A DNA stretch of 64,000 nt from NCBI RefSeq assembly GCF_000230895.2, contig NC_016604.1, forward strand, positions 3,720,001 through 3,784,000, written 5' to 3'. Position 1 is the first letter of the stretch. Every line of letters starts with the position of its first letter. Source of the DNA: Mycolicibacterium rhodesiae NBB3 (lineage in GTDB: Bacteria > Actinomycetota > Actinomycetes > Mycobacteriales > Mycobacteriaceae). Below are positions 9,199-17,911 of the stretch, piece after piece. The translations under genes and the position numbers were made by a program. The notes beneath the pieces are model-generated. The model was given only the letters and a program-made list of their open reading frames with translations. It was not told the DNA's origin and ran no database searches.

Positions 9199-9204
9199 CG
9201 CGCC

Positions 9205-11826
9205 GTGATCAGCGGGGATCCGCTGGCGGGACGTGACGGCGAGCTCTCGACCATTCGTCGCGCGCTCAGCGGGGTTGGCAAGTATTCCGGTGTAGTGATC
9301 GTGGGGGCGGCGGGAGTCGGAAAGACCCGGCTCGCACGCGAAGTCCTCACGCGTGCAGAGGCCGCGGGAGAGCGGACGAACTGGATCGTCGGCACCGAAT
9401 CTGCGCGCGCGCTCCCGCTGGGCGCGTTCACCGCATTGATCAGCGATCCGATCGCCGATCCCATGCCCAACGTCCGGCACGTCATCAATTCCTTTGTCGC
9501 CCAGCAGCGTCAGGGCCGAATCGTGGTTGGCGTCGACGATGCGCACCTGCTCGACGGACTGTCCGCCCACGTCGTCCACCAGCTCGCCCACAGCCGCAGC
9601 GCCCGCCTCGTGGTGACGTTGCGGGCAGGTACGGAGCCGCCCGACGCGATCACCGCACTGTGGAAGGACGGGCTGCTCACGCGCCTCGATCTGGAGCCGC
9701 TGACCGTCGAAGCAACGCACGCCATGATCGAGGCCGCCGTCGACGGCGTCGTGGACGCCCGCAGCGCCCGCCGCTTCTGGAAACTCACCGGAGGCAACGC
9801 GCTCTTTCTGCATCAGCTGGTCAACGACCAGGTGGCCGCCGGCCGGATGCGTTTGATGGCAGGCGTCTGGATGTGGGACGGCGATGTCGCGGTATCGCAG
9901 AGCATCAGCGACATGGTCGGCAGGCAATTGCACGAACTCACGCCGGAGGTCGCGCTCGTCGTCGACACACTGTCGCAATGTGAACCGCTGGCCCTCGACG
10001 TGCTGTGCGATCTGGTGGGGCGTGGTGACCTCGAGAGCGCCGAGCGGATGCACCTGATCACCATCGAGCGTGCCGGTGATCGACTCATGGCCCGCCTGGC
10101 CCATCCGCTGTACGGCGAACTGCGCCGAGCGGGCGCCGGTGAGATGTACCTTTCGAAGATCCGTGGCCGGTTGGCACAGCGGCTCGCAGCGGATCCCGAC
10201 GCCGATTCGCAGGCGACCGTGCGCAGGGCGCTGCTGGCATTGGAGTCCGATCTGCCTCCGGACCCGCAGCTGTGCCTCGAGGCCGCGCAATACGCGATGA
10301 CGCTGCTGGACCTCGACCTGGCCGATCGCTTCGCCACGTCGGCGGCGTCGGCCGGTGCGCCCAATGCCCTTGCGGTGCGAGCGGTTAACCTGTTGCTCCT
10401 CGGTCGCGGCCCGCAGGCCGAGGAGGTGTTGCGGGCGATCGGCGAGGACGGCGCCGAAGGCGCATATCAATGGGCCACGCTGCGCGCTGCGAACATGATC
10501 TGGATGCTCGGCCGGTGCAACGACGCCGCGGCGCTGCTCGGCGACCTGCCGCCCGATCCCGAGGCGCCTGCCGACGCAGCGGCGCGGATGGCGGTCGAAG
10601 CGTGCGTCGACGCAGTCTCCGCCCGGTGTGATGTGGCTGCCGAAAAGGCCACAGCCGCACTGGATTCCGGCCTACTGTCGGATTTCCACGCGATGATGGC
10701 GTCGGTCGCCCTGACCATGGCGCTCGGAGCGCTGGGTTCCGGAGACGATCTCACGACCGTCGCGCAGGCCGCCGTCGACCGTGCCATCACGTCGTTCCAG
10801 GCATCGCATATGCGGTTCTGGTTCGGCAGTGTCTACGCCAGGGCCTGCAGGCTGACCGGACGGACCGACGAATGTGTGGCGATGGTCGGGCAGCTCGCCG
10901 ACTCGGCACGTGAGGCCCCCAGCCTGGCCTACGCGAACCTGGCGTCCCTGATGGGCGTGGCCGAACTCATGCGCGGCAACGTCAGAGACGCCGTCAAGTT
11001 CTTACACGAAGCGCTCGCCGGAGTGGAACGGCACAGCGTCAGAACAGGTTTGCGACCCGCGACCTGTTTCCTGCTCGCCGAGGCACACGCGAAACTCGGC
11101 GAAGCCGAGGCCGCCAGGGCGGCGATCGCCGAGGCGCAGTCCTGCGTACCGCCGGACTTTCTGTTCATGCAGACCGCGCTGAGCATCGCCACTGGTTGGT
11201 CGCTTGCCGCCAACGGCTGCATCAACGAAGCGATCACCGCCGTGCAGGCGGCGGCGGTACAAGCGCGCCAACGCAGTCAGCCGACTCATGAGCTTGCGTG
11301 TATGCAGGCGGCGGCACAGTTCGGTGATGCGTCCGGAGCGGCACGCGCCCGCGAGCTCGCCGACGAACTGGACCTGCCGTTGGCCGAAGCCGTTGCCCGG
11401 CACATGGAATCGCTGGCCACCAACGACGGTGAGGGGCTACTGCTGGCATCGAGTGAGTACCAGGCGATCGGTGACCGCGCGACCGCCGCCGACGTCGCCG
11501 CGCAGGCCGCGGTGGCTTTCACGAAGGACCAGCAGCGAAAGCGCGGTCTGTGGGCCGCCGCGGTGGCCAAGGAACTCAGCGACGCATGCGGCGGGTTGTG
11601 CACGCCTGCGCTGCGGAGTCCGGCGAGCCAGCCGCTGACCGGGCGTCAGCGCGAGATCGTCGAGCTCGTGCTGGCCGGTATGAGCAACCGTCAGATCGCC
11701 GACCAGCTGGTGATGTCCGTCCGCAGTGTCGAGGGACACGTGTACCGAGCGTGCCAGCGGGTGGGGGCCAGCTCGCGTGAAGAGCTGGCATCGATCGCGC
11801 GGGCAGGTCCCGCCGCCGCGCGCTAG
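9205..11826 (+). CDS. LuxR-family transcriptional regulator with AAA ATPase domain (LAL/STAND type)
   Basis: 873 codons from GTG 9205; the reading frame extends further upstream, but that part lies antisense to the FAD oxidase and looks like a shadow. Walker A GAAGVGKTR (34-42), Walker B-like RIVVGVDDAHLLDGL, a long helical TPR-like middle, and a C-terminal LuxR HTH (LTGRQREIVELVLAGMSNRQ, then VRSVEGHVYRACQRVG). Large ATP-dependent regulators of this type integrate an unknown signal. It is absent between Rv1257c and Rv1258c in M. tuberculosis, so it is probably an insertion here. The stop overlaps the convergent tap stop by 4 nt. Confidence 0.88.
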   Translation: MISGDPLAGRDGELSTIRRALSGVGKYSGVVIVGAAGVGKTRLAREVLTRAEAAGERTNWIVGTESARALPLGAFTALISDPIADPMPNVRHVINSFVAQQRQGRIVVGVDDAHLLDGLSAHVVHQLAHSRSARLVVTLRAGTEPPDAITALWKDGLLTRLDLEPLTVEATHAMIEAAVDGVVDARSARRFWKLTGGNALFLHQLVNDQVAAGRMRLMAGVWMWDGDVAVSQSISDMVGRQLHELTPEVALVVDTLSQCEPLALDVLCDLVGRGDLESAERMHLITIERAGDRLMARLAHPLYGELRRAGAGEMYLSKIRGRLAQRLAADPDADSQATVRRALLALESDLPPDPQLCLEAAQYAMTLLDLDLADRFATSAASAGAPNALAVRAVNLLLLGRGPQAEEVLRAIGEDGAEGAYQWATLRAANMIWMLGRCNDAAALLGDLPPDPEAPADAAARMAVEACVDAVSARCDVAAEKATAALDSGLLSDFHAMMASVALTMALGALGSGDDLTTVAQAAVDRAITSFQASHMRFWFGSVYARACRLTGRTDECVAMVGQLADSAREAPSLAYANLASLMGVAELMRGNVRDAVKFLHEALAGVERHSVRTGLRPATCFLLAEAHAKLGEAEAARAAIAEAQSCVPPDFLFMQTALSIATGWSLAANGCINEAITAVQAAAVQARQRSQPTHELACMQAAAQFGDASGAARARELADELDLPLAEAVARHMESLATNDGEGLLLASSEYQAIGDRATAADVAAQAAVAFTKDQQRKRGLWAAAVAKELSDACGGLCTPALRSPASQPLTGRQREIVELVLAGMSNRQIADQLVMSVRSVEGHVYRACQRVGASSREELASIARAGPAAAR

Positions 11827-13064
11827 CCCTCAGCCGGTCGCGGCGGCGTGCGATCGAGATCGCGCAGCGCGGGCAGAAATGCCGCGAGAACGCCCACCAG
11901 CAGCATCGGCAGTGACAGCGCCAGGAACGTCGCGTGAAGGCCGGCGGTGTCGGCGAGCGGGCCCGCGATGATCAACCCGAGTGGGCCCGCGGCGTAGGCG
12001 AGAGATCCCATCACCCCGACCACCCGACCGCGCAGATGATGGGGCGCCCGCGTCTGCATGACGTAGTTGTAGATCGGCGCGATCGGCCCGTAGACGACGC
12101 CGACCACAGCACTCAGCAGGAGGATGAGCGGCAACGGCGGCAGGAACGCGATCACGGTCATCGCCAGGCCGAGCGTGATCACCGCGGTCAAGATCGTCGC
12201 GCGCCGGCTGATGTACTTCGACAGCACCGCATAGCCCAGCGCGCCGACCAGGCCGCCGATGCCCATCGCCATCAGCACCCAACCCAGTTGTGCGGGTTCG
12301 TTGCGGTCCGTGAAGTACTTCGGGAACAGCACCGACTCCATCGGCATGTAGAGGCCGTTGGCCACCAGGCTGATGAACGCCAAGGCGCGCAGGACCTTGC
12401 TCTGCCAGACGAACCGCAGCCCCTCGACGATGCCCGCCCAGACGCTTTCCGACAGCGCCTCCCGGTCGGGTCTGCCGGTGCCCTCCAAGCGTAGGACGCC
12501 GATCGCGATGATCGACAACCCGAACGCCGCCGCGGTCACCCACATGGTGTTGACGCCGCCGAGCGTGGCGATCAGCAGACCGCCGATGCCCGGCCCGACG
12601 ATGTAGGCCAGGTTGAAGATCGCCTCGTAGACGCTGTTGGCGTGGTCCAGTGTCCAGCCCGCTCGACCGGCAGCTTCCGGCAGCATCGTCTCGCGGGCGG
12701 TCATACCCGCCGGATCGAAGAAACCTCCGAGAGCGGCGAGGGTGGCCAGCACCGCGACGTTGATGATCTCGACCCCGAAGGTCAGCGCCAGCACGGGCAC
12801 CGCGGCGACTGACATCGCGGAGAGCGCATCGGAGATCATCGCCACGCGTCGGCGTCCGAGATAGTCCACCGCGGCGCCGGCGATCAGGGCGGCCGCGAGC
12901 AGCGGAAGTGTTCCGGCCATCGCGACAACCGATGCTTCGAGCGCAGACCCGTTGCGCTGCAACACAAGCCACGGGAACGCCACGATCGAGATGCCGTTAC
13001 CGGCGCCTGCCATCAGCGCGGAGAACAGAATCAGAAACAGCGGACCGCGCGTGCTCTTCGTCAT
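11823..13064 (-). CDS. tap: MFS multidrug efflux pump, Tap family
   Basis: 413 codons, 12 predicted membrane helices. The N-terminus (RGPLFLILFSALMAGAGNG, then IVAFPWLVLQRNGS) and motifs such as MESVLFPKYFTDRN and YGPIAPIYNYVMQTRAPHHL agree closely with my recollection of Tap (Rv1258c), which exports tetracycline and aminoglycoside-type drugs by proton antiport and belongs to the WhiB7 regulon. Flanked by udgB as in M. tuberculosis. A TAGATT -10-like element lies upstream at 13078-13083 (minus strand). I did not find a convincing WhiB7 AT-rich element. Confidence 0.9.
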   Translation of the reverse strand: MTKSTRGPLFLILFSALMAGAGNGISIVAFPWLVLQRNGSALEASVVAMAGTLPLLAAALIAGAAVDYLGRRRVAMISDALSAMSVAAVPVLALTFGVEIINVAVLATLAALGGFFDPAGMTARETMLPEAAGRAGWTLDHANSVYEAIFNLAYIVGPGIGGLLIATLGGVNTMWVTAAAFGLSIIAIGVLRLEGTGRPDREALSESVWAGIVEGLRFVWQSKVLRALAFISLVANGLYMPMESVLFPKYFTDRNEPAQLGWVLMAMGIGGLVGALGYAVLSKYISRRATILTAVITLGLAMTVIAFLPPLPLILLLSAVVGVVYGPIAPIYNYVMQTRAPHHLRGRVVGVMGSLAYAAGPLGLIIAGPLADTAGLHATFLALSLPMLLVGVLAAFLPALRDLDRTPPRPAEG

Positions 13065-13137
13065 GGTGATCTTGACGAATCTAACAGCGGCGAGGGCCGC
13101 TGGGCATGCGATTATGCCGCGCGGGCACAGTGTTCAT

Positions 13138-13968
13138 GTGGAGTTGAAGCTGGCCCACCCGAGCACGGGGGAACTGTTCGACTCGCCGGTCCCACCTGGT
13201 ACAGGGTGGCCCGGCGACATGGCCTCGGACGCGACCGCTGTCGCGTCGACGCCGAAGCAGGTGGCGCGGCTGGCCAGCGCGGTGCAGACGCTCGAGCAGC
13301 TGGACGCGGAGATTTCGGTATGCCGAGCGTGTCCCCGGCTGGTGCAGTGGCGCGAAGACGTCGCCGTGGTCAAACGCAAGTCCTACGCCGACCAGCCGTA
13401 CTGGGGACGGCCGATACCAGGCTGGGGGTCGGCGACGCCGCGGCTGATGATCGTGGGTCTGGCGCCTGCAGCGCACGGCGGCAACCGCACCGGAAGGGTG
13501 TTCACCGGCGACCGGTCGGGCGACTTTCTCTTCGCGGCGTTACATCGTGCTGGTCTGGCGAATCAGCCACTGTGTGTGGACGCGGCTGACGGGTTGGCGC
13601 TCAACGACACTCGCGTGGCCGCCGCCGTGCGCTGTGCACCGCCCGCCAACGCGCCGACGCCTGCGGAGCGGATCGCGTGCGCGCCGTGGCTCGACGCCGA
13701 ATGGCGACTGGCGCGTTCGTCGGTGCGCGTGATCATCGCGCTCGGCGGGTTCGGCTGGCGGGCCGCGCTGGACATGGTGCGCAACGGCGGTGGTGCCGTC
13801 GGATCGCCCGCACCGAAGTTCGGTCACGGCGCGACGGCCGACCTCGGCGATGTCACGCTCATCGGCTGCTTTCACCCCAGCCAGCAGAACACGTTCACCG
13901 GACGGCTCACGCCGCAGATGCTCGACGACGTGTTCGAGCGGGCGAAGGCTCTGGCGGAAGTCGAATAG
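13138..13968 (+). CDS. udgB: Type 5 uracil-DNA glycosylase UdgB
   Basis: 276 codons from GTG 13138 (VELKLAHPSTGELF); ATG 13114 is an in-frame alternative. Four-Cys Fe-S type UDG features: CRACPRL, RCAPP and CAPWL, the active-site loop GLAPAAHGGNRTGRVFTGD and the late loop HPSQQNTFTG. Family 5 enzymes remove uracil, ethenocytosine and hypoxanthine from double-stranded DNA, important in GC-rich genomes with frequent C deamination. Divergent from tap, as Rv1259 is from Rv1258c. Confidence 0.9.
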   Translation: MELKLAHPSTGELFDSPVPPGTGWPGDMASDATAVASTPKQVARLASAVQTLEQLDAEISVCRACPRLVQWREDVAVVKRKSYADQPYWGRPIPGWGSATPRLMIVGLAPAAHGGNRTGRVFTGDRSGDFLFAALHRAGLANQPLCVDAADGLALNDTRVAAAVRCAPPANAPTPAERIACAPWLDAEWRLARSSVRVIIALGGFGWRAALDMVRNGGGAVGSPAPKFGHGATADLGDVTLIGCFHPSQQNTFTGRLTPQMLDDVFERAKALAEVE

Positions 13969-14016
13969 ATGCACGCGACGGGGAAGGCGCGGCCGCCACG
14001 TAGCGTTGAAGGTGCA

Positions 14017-15054
14017 ATGCAACTTTCCGTTCTAGACCTCGTCCCGGTACGCACCGACCAGTCGACCTCGCATGCGCTGGCGGCGTCGACCGCGCTGGCG
14101 CAGACGGCTGACCGGCTCGGTTACACCCGGTACTGGGTCGCCGAGCACCACAACATGCCGTCGGTCGCGGCGACCAGCCCGCCGGTGGTCATCGCCCACC
14201 TGGCCGCGCACACGACACGGCTGCGGTTGGGCTCGGGCGGCGTGATGCTGCCCAACCACGCGCCGTTGGCGGTGGCCGAGCAGTTTGCACTGCTGGAGGC
14301 CGCCCATCCGGGACGGATCGACCTCGGCATCGGCCGGGCGCCGGGCTCCGATCCGGTGACGTCGATGGCACTGCGCGGTGCTGCCGGTCGCGACGACCGC
14401 GACATCGAGGCGTTTCCGGACTACCTCGACGATGTGGTCGCGTTGATGAGCGCCAACGGTGTGCGGGTGCCGATCCCCAATCAGCGGTACGTCCTCAAGG
14501 CCACCCCGGCCGCGGTGACGGAGCCCAAGCTGTGGCTGCTTGGTTCGTCGATGTATTCGGCTCACCTCGCCGCAGCCAAGGGGCTGCCGTATGTGTTCGC
14601 GCACCATTTCTCGGGCGAGGGGACGGCCGAGGCGCTGGCCGTGTACCGATCGGAATTCCGGCCGAGCGACCTGGCGCCCGAACCGCTGACGTTCCTGACG
14701 GTCAACGCGATAGTGGCCGAAACCCACGACGAGGCAATGGCTCTGGCGCTGCCGAATCTGCAGATGATGGCCCGGCTGCGCACCGGTCAGCCGCTCGGGC
14801 CGCTGGATCTCGTCGAGGACGCACAGTCCACGGTACTGAGCCCGCAGGGGCAGCACATCACCGAAGCCGTCCTGCGTCGCAGCGTCGTCGGTTCGCCCAC
14901 CGAGGCCGCCGAGCAGGTGCGTGCGCTCGCCGACGAGTTCGGGGTCGACGAGGTCATGGTCAACCCAGCCGCTTCTGCATACCGCGGCACCGATCCGGCC
15001 ACCGCGCCCGCGCGTGACAAGACGCTGGAACTGCTGGCGAAAGAGCTGTTCTAG
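14017..15054 (+). CDS. LLM-class flavin-dependent oxidoreductase, MsnO8-like
   Basis: 345 codons. Start ATG 14017 was chosen because MQLSVLDLVPVR is the typical N-terminus and GAAGG sits 5 nt upstream; ATG 13969, touching the udgB stop, is possible. Luciferase-like TIM barrel: YWVAEHHNMP, LRLGSGGVMLPNHAPL, AEQFALLEAAHPGRIDLGIG. It is probably an FMN-dependent monooxygenase or reductase with unknown substrate. M. tuberculosis Rv1260 at this position is a different, FAD-type oxidoreductase, so this is not the same gene. Confidence 0.88.
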   Translation: MQLSVLDLVPVRTDQSTSHALAASTALAQTADRLGYTRYWVAEHHNMPSVAATSPPVVIAHLAAHTTRLRLGSGGVMLPNHAPLAVAEQFALLEAAHPGRIDLGIGRAPGSDPVTSMALRGAAGRDDRDIEAFPDYLDDVVALMSANGVRVPIPNQRYVLKATPAAVTEPKLWLLGSSMYSAHLAAAKGLPYVFAHHFSGEGTAEALAVYRSEFRPSDLAPEPLTFLTVNAIVAETHDEAMALALPNLQMMARLRTGQPLGPLDLVEDAQSTVLSPQGQHITEAVLRRSVVGSPTEAAEQVRALADEFGVDEVMVNPAASAYRGTDPATAPARDKTLELLAKELF

Positions 15055-15498
15055 TCAGGCCTTTGGCGTCAGCGCGATCACTGTGATCGGTCGCGTCGTC
15101 TTCTTCTGGTACGCCGTGTAGCGGCCGCTGTTGTTCTCGTCGGCGATTCGGAAGAGCCGCGCGTAGTCGGCGTCGTCAGGGCCGACGATCCGCGCGGTGA
15201 CCGGAAACCGCTTGGGCCCCACGTTGATCTCGACGTCGGGGTTCGCCTTCAGATTGTGGTACCAGGCCGGATAACGTCTCGCTCCGGCGTTGGACGCCAC
15301 CACCAGATAGTCCTCGCCGTCCCTGGCGTAAGTGAGCGTATTAGTCCTTGCCGCACCGGTTTTCGCTCCGACCGAGCGCAGCAACAGATTCGGCGGAGCA
15401 AACGGCAAGCGGTGCCCGATCCAGCCATTGCTGGCCTGGTAGATCTTGTCGTGGATGCTCAGCGCCTTCAGCATGGCCCGCTGGACACGTGATGTCAT
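15055..15498 (-). CDS. F420-dependent nitroreductase-fold protein (Ddn-like, FDOR-A)
   Basis: 147 codons, the usual length of the Ddn family. Motifs: LLLRSVGAKTGAARTNTLTY, VVASNAGARRYPAWYHNL and NPDVEINVG, which form the split beta-barrel and bind deazaflavin F420. A basic amphipathic N-terminus (VQRAMLKALSIHDKIYQ) may associate with the membrane. Such proteins reduce quinones or activate nitroimidazole prodrugs. Position matches Rv1261c. Abuts the LLM gene tail to tail and lies 4 bp beyond the HIT gene. Confidence 0.9.
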   Translation of the reverse strand: MTSRVQRAMLKALSIHDKIYQASNGWIGHRLPFAPPNLLLRSVGAKTGAARTNTLTYARDGEDYLVVASNAGARRYPAWYHNLKANPDVEINVGPKRFPVTARIVGPDDADYARLFRIADENNSGRYTAYQKKTTRPITVIALTPKA

Positions 15499-15501
15499 GG
15501 C

Positions 15502-15939
15502 TCAGCCCTCCGAGGCGGCGTCGAGTTTCGCCAGCGCCTCGCGCAGCAGGCGTCCGGACTCTTCGCGGTCCGGATCGCGGCGCAACAGCATTCCTTTCGC
15601 AAAGGACAACTTGTCGCCGCTCTGCCGCGGCAGCACGTGCAGATGAATGTGGAACACGCTCTGAAAGGCGGCCTTGCCGTCGTTGATGACGACGTTGTTG
15701 CCGTCGGCGTGCAGGCCGGACTCACGCGCTGCCCGCGCGATCCGCTGTCCGATGGCCGCCATGGCGGCGACCGTTTCTGGTGGCGTGTCCGTCAGGTCGA
15801 CGGTGTGCTGCTTGGGGATGACCAGCGTGTGGCCCCGCGTGAACGGCCGGATGTCGAGGAGCGCCAGGTAGTCGTCGTCTTCGAAGATCTTGATGGCCGG
15901 AGCATCCCCGGCGACGATGGCACAGAACACGCAGGACAT
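15502..15939 (-). CDS. HIT-family nucleotide hydrolase
   Basis: 145 codons. N-terminal CVFCAIVAGDAPA (zinc-type CxxC) and the histidine triad FHIHLHVLPR. HIT proteins hydrolyse nucleotide phosphoramidates, AMP-conjugates or Ap4A-like dinucleotides. It shares a transcript with the downstream Ddn-like gene (4-bp gap) and corresponds to Rv1262c. The specific substrate is not determinable. Confidence 0.9.
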   Translation of the reverse strand: MSCVFCAIVAGDAPAIKIFEDDDYLALLDIRPFTRGHTLVIPKQHTVDLTDTPPETVAAMAAIGQRIARAARESGLHADGNNVVINDGKAAFQSVFHIHLHVLPRQSGDKLSFAKGMLLRRDPDREESGRLLREALAKLDAASEG

Positions 15940-16001
15940 TCCGCTACGTTAGCGGGAGCGATCGCGCCGACGGGCAGAGGCGGCGAGTACGGAGGTAGCT
16001 G

Positions 16002-17378
16002 GTGGACGATCGTGACGTCGCCTTCGCAGGAGCTGCGCAGCAAGCCCGCATGCTGGCGGACGGAAGCGCCACCGCACCCGCGCTGCTCGAGCTGTACCTG
16101 GAACGGATCGCCCGCCTCGATCCAGAACTCAGGTCCTATCGCGTCATACTCGCCGACACCGCGCGAGAGCAGGCGGCGGCCGCGCAGGCGCGCCTGGACG
16201 CCGGTGAACGGCTGCCGCTGCTCGGGGTGCCGATCGCCATCAAGGATGACGTCGACGTCGCGGGCGAGCTCACGACGTATGGATCCGCCGCCCATGGCCC
16301 GGCCCGCAGCGCCGACGCCGAAGTCGTTCGCCGGCTGCGTGCGGCGGGCGCGGTCATCCTCGGCAAAACCAACGTGCCCGAGATGACGCTGTGGTCCTTC
16401 GCCGAAACGGTCGCTTTCGGAGCGACGCGCAACCCGTGGAACACCGACTACGCCCCCGGGGGCAGCAGCGCGGGCAGCGCCGCTGCGGTGGCAGCGGGAC
16501 TTGCGCCGATGGCGTTGGGTTCGGATGGCATGGGGTCGATCCGGATCCCTTCGACATGGTGCGGGCTGTTCGGGCTCAAGCCGCAGCGCGATCGGGTGCC
16601 GGTCACACCCCACGACGACGCATGGAACGGCCTGACCGTCAACGGCCCGATCGCGCGCACTGTCGAGGATGCCGCGCTGTTCCTCGATGTGACCGCGGAC
16701 GAGTCCGGCTTCGTCGCGGCGGCGGCGAAAGAGCCGGGCCGCCTGCGAATTGCGTTGAGCGCGAAGGTCCCGTTGGGTGTCGTCACGCGTGTCGGTGCCC
16801 AACAGCGTGCCGCGCTGGACGAATCGGCGGCGGTGTTACGCGAGCTCGGACATCAGGTGGTCGTGCGGGATCCGGACTACCCGCAGACCGCGATAGCGCA
16901 CGCGTTGTCCCGGTACTTCCGCGGCGCGTACGACGACGTCCAGACGCTGCCGCGCCCGGAGCGGCTGGAAGCCCGCACGCGGAACTTCGCGCGCATCGGC
17001 GGGCTGATCTCCGACGCGCGGATGGAACGGATCCGCGCGTCGGAGAGTCAACTGACCGAACGCGTCACGTCGATCTACGACGACGTGGACGTCGTCATCA
17101 CGCCAGGCACGGCACTGGGTCCGTCGCGCATAGGCGCATACCAGAAACGCGGCGCGATCCCGACCCTGTTACTCGTCGCGGCACGCGTCCCGTTCCAGGC
17201 GCTGTTCAACGTCACGGGCCAGCCGGCTGCGGTCGTCCCATGGGGATTCGACGGAAACGGCATACCGACATCGATCCAGCTGGTGGGTCGGCCGTTCGAC
17301 GAGGCGACCCTGCTGTCTCTGAGCGCGCAGATCGAGAAGGCGCGACCGTGGGCGGGCCGCCGGCCTCCGGTGTCCTAG
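16002..17378 (+). CDS. amiB2: Amidase signature-family enzyme (AmiB2-like)
   Basis: 458 codons, GTG start with GGAGG 6 nt upstream. Catalytic Ser-cisSer-Lys elements: Lys in GVPIAIKDDVDVAG (about residue 76), the Gly/Ser loop APGGSSAGSAAAVAAG, and GMGSIRIPSTWCGLFGLKP. Hydrolyses an amide bond; the physiological substrate is unknown. Note SSAGS rather than the common SSGGS. Position and orientation match Rv1263. Its stop overlaps the convergent glycosylase stop by 4 nt. Confidence 0.9.
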   Translation: MDDRDVAFAGAAQQARMLADGSATAPALLELYLERIARLDPELRSYRVILADTAREQAAAAQARLDAGERLPLLGVPIAIKDDVDVAGELTTYGSAAHGPARSADAEVVRRLRAAGAVILGKTNVPEMTLWSFAETVAFGATRNPWNTDYAPGGSSAGSAAAVAAGLAPMALGSDGMGSIRIPSTWCGLFGLKPQRDRVPVTPHDDAWNGLTVNGPIARTVEDAALFLDVTADESGFVAAAAKEPGRLRIALSAKVPLGVVTRVGAQQRAALDESAAVLRELGHQVVVRDPDYPQTAIAHALSRYFRGAYDDVQTLPRPERLEARTRNFARIGGLISDARMERIRASESQLTERVTSIYDDVDVVITPGTALGPSRIGAYQKRGAIPTLLLVAARVPFQALFNVTGQPAAVVPWGFDGNGIPTSIQLVGRPFDEATLLSLSAQIEKARPWAGRRPPVS

Positions 17379-17872
17379 TGCGTGGTGAGGGCCTCGCGCC
17401 AGATCGCCAATTTGTGCTCGTAGCGCATCGTCTGCGCGGGACTCGTCGACGGTAGTCGCCGGTAGTCCGCATCGGGGGCGACCCGGACGAGCCGGTTGAA
17501 GTTCGTCTCAGCGGCCGCCCCGTTGAAGAACACCCGGCTGATTCCGGGATAGGTCAGAAAGAGGTCGCCAAAGTCGTTGCCCACCATGCTCTTCGGCTCC
17601 ACCGCCGAATCCAGGCTTCCGGCGCGCCTGCACTCCTTCAGCACATCCCACACCGCGATACCGTTGGCGACAAGCGCAGCGGTGCGGTCATCGTACGGAT
17701 CGTCGGCTCCGAACCCGTAGAGCTCCCCGGTGATCCGCCAGAAGGCGTTGCGGGGATTGCCGTAGTACTGCGCGGTCGCAACAGACCTCACACTGAGCAT
17801 GTTGCCGAGGATCAGCGTGTGCGCGCCCTCGCCGATGATCGGCGGAAGCCCGTGCACCAGCGGCGAGGCCAT
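17375..17872 (-). CDS. Mug/TDG-fold DNA-deoxyinosine glycosylase (UDG family 6)
   Basis: 165 codons. GNMLSVRSVATAQYYGNPRN followed by AFWRITGEL and the C-terminal LPSTSPAQT loop fit family 6 hypoxanthine-DNA glycosylases of the UDG superfamily; IAVWDVLKECRR also matches. Removes hypoxanthine (deaminated adenine) from DNA. It is 39 bp from the divergent cyclase gene. It is the second base-excision glycosylase in about 5 kb and is not part of the M. tuberculosis order I recall here. Confidence 0.82.
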   Translation of the reverse strand: MASPLVHGLPPIIGEGAHTLILGNMLSVRSVATAQYYGNPRNAFWRITGELYGFGADDPYDDRTAALVANGIAVWDVLKECRRAGSLDSAVEPKSMVGNDFGDLFLTYPGISRVFFNGAAAETNFNRLVRVAPDADYRRLPSTSPAQTMRYEHKLAIWREALTTH

Positions 17873-17911
17873 GGCCGACTATGGCACGCAGCCGCGGTAT
17901 ACGTTGAGCCG

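Noticed and set aside
8515..9204. N-terminal extension of the LuxR-type regulator to 1,103 residues
   Set aside because: It lies antisense to the FAD oxidase, shows no domain, and the leaderless promoter points to GTG 9205.
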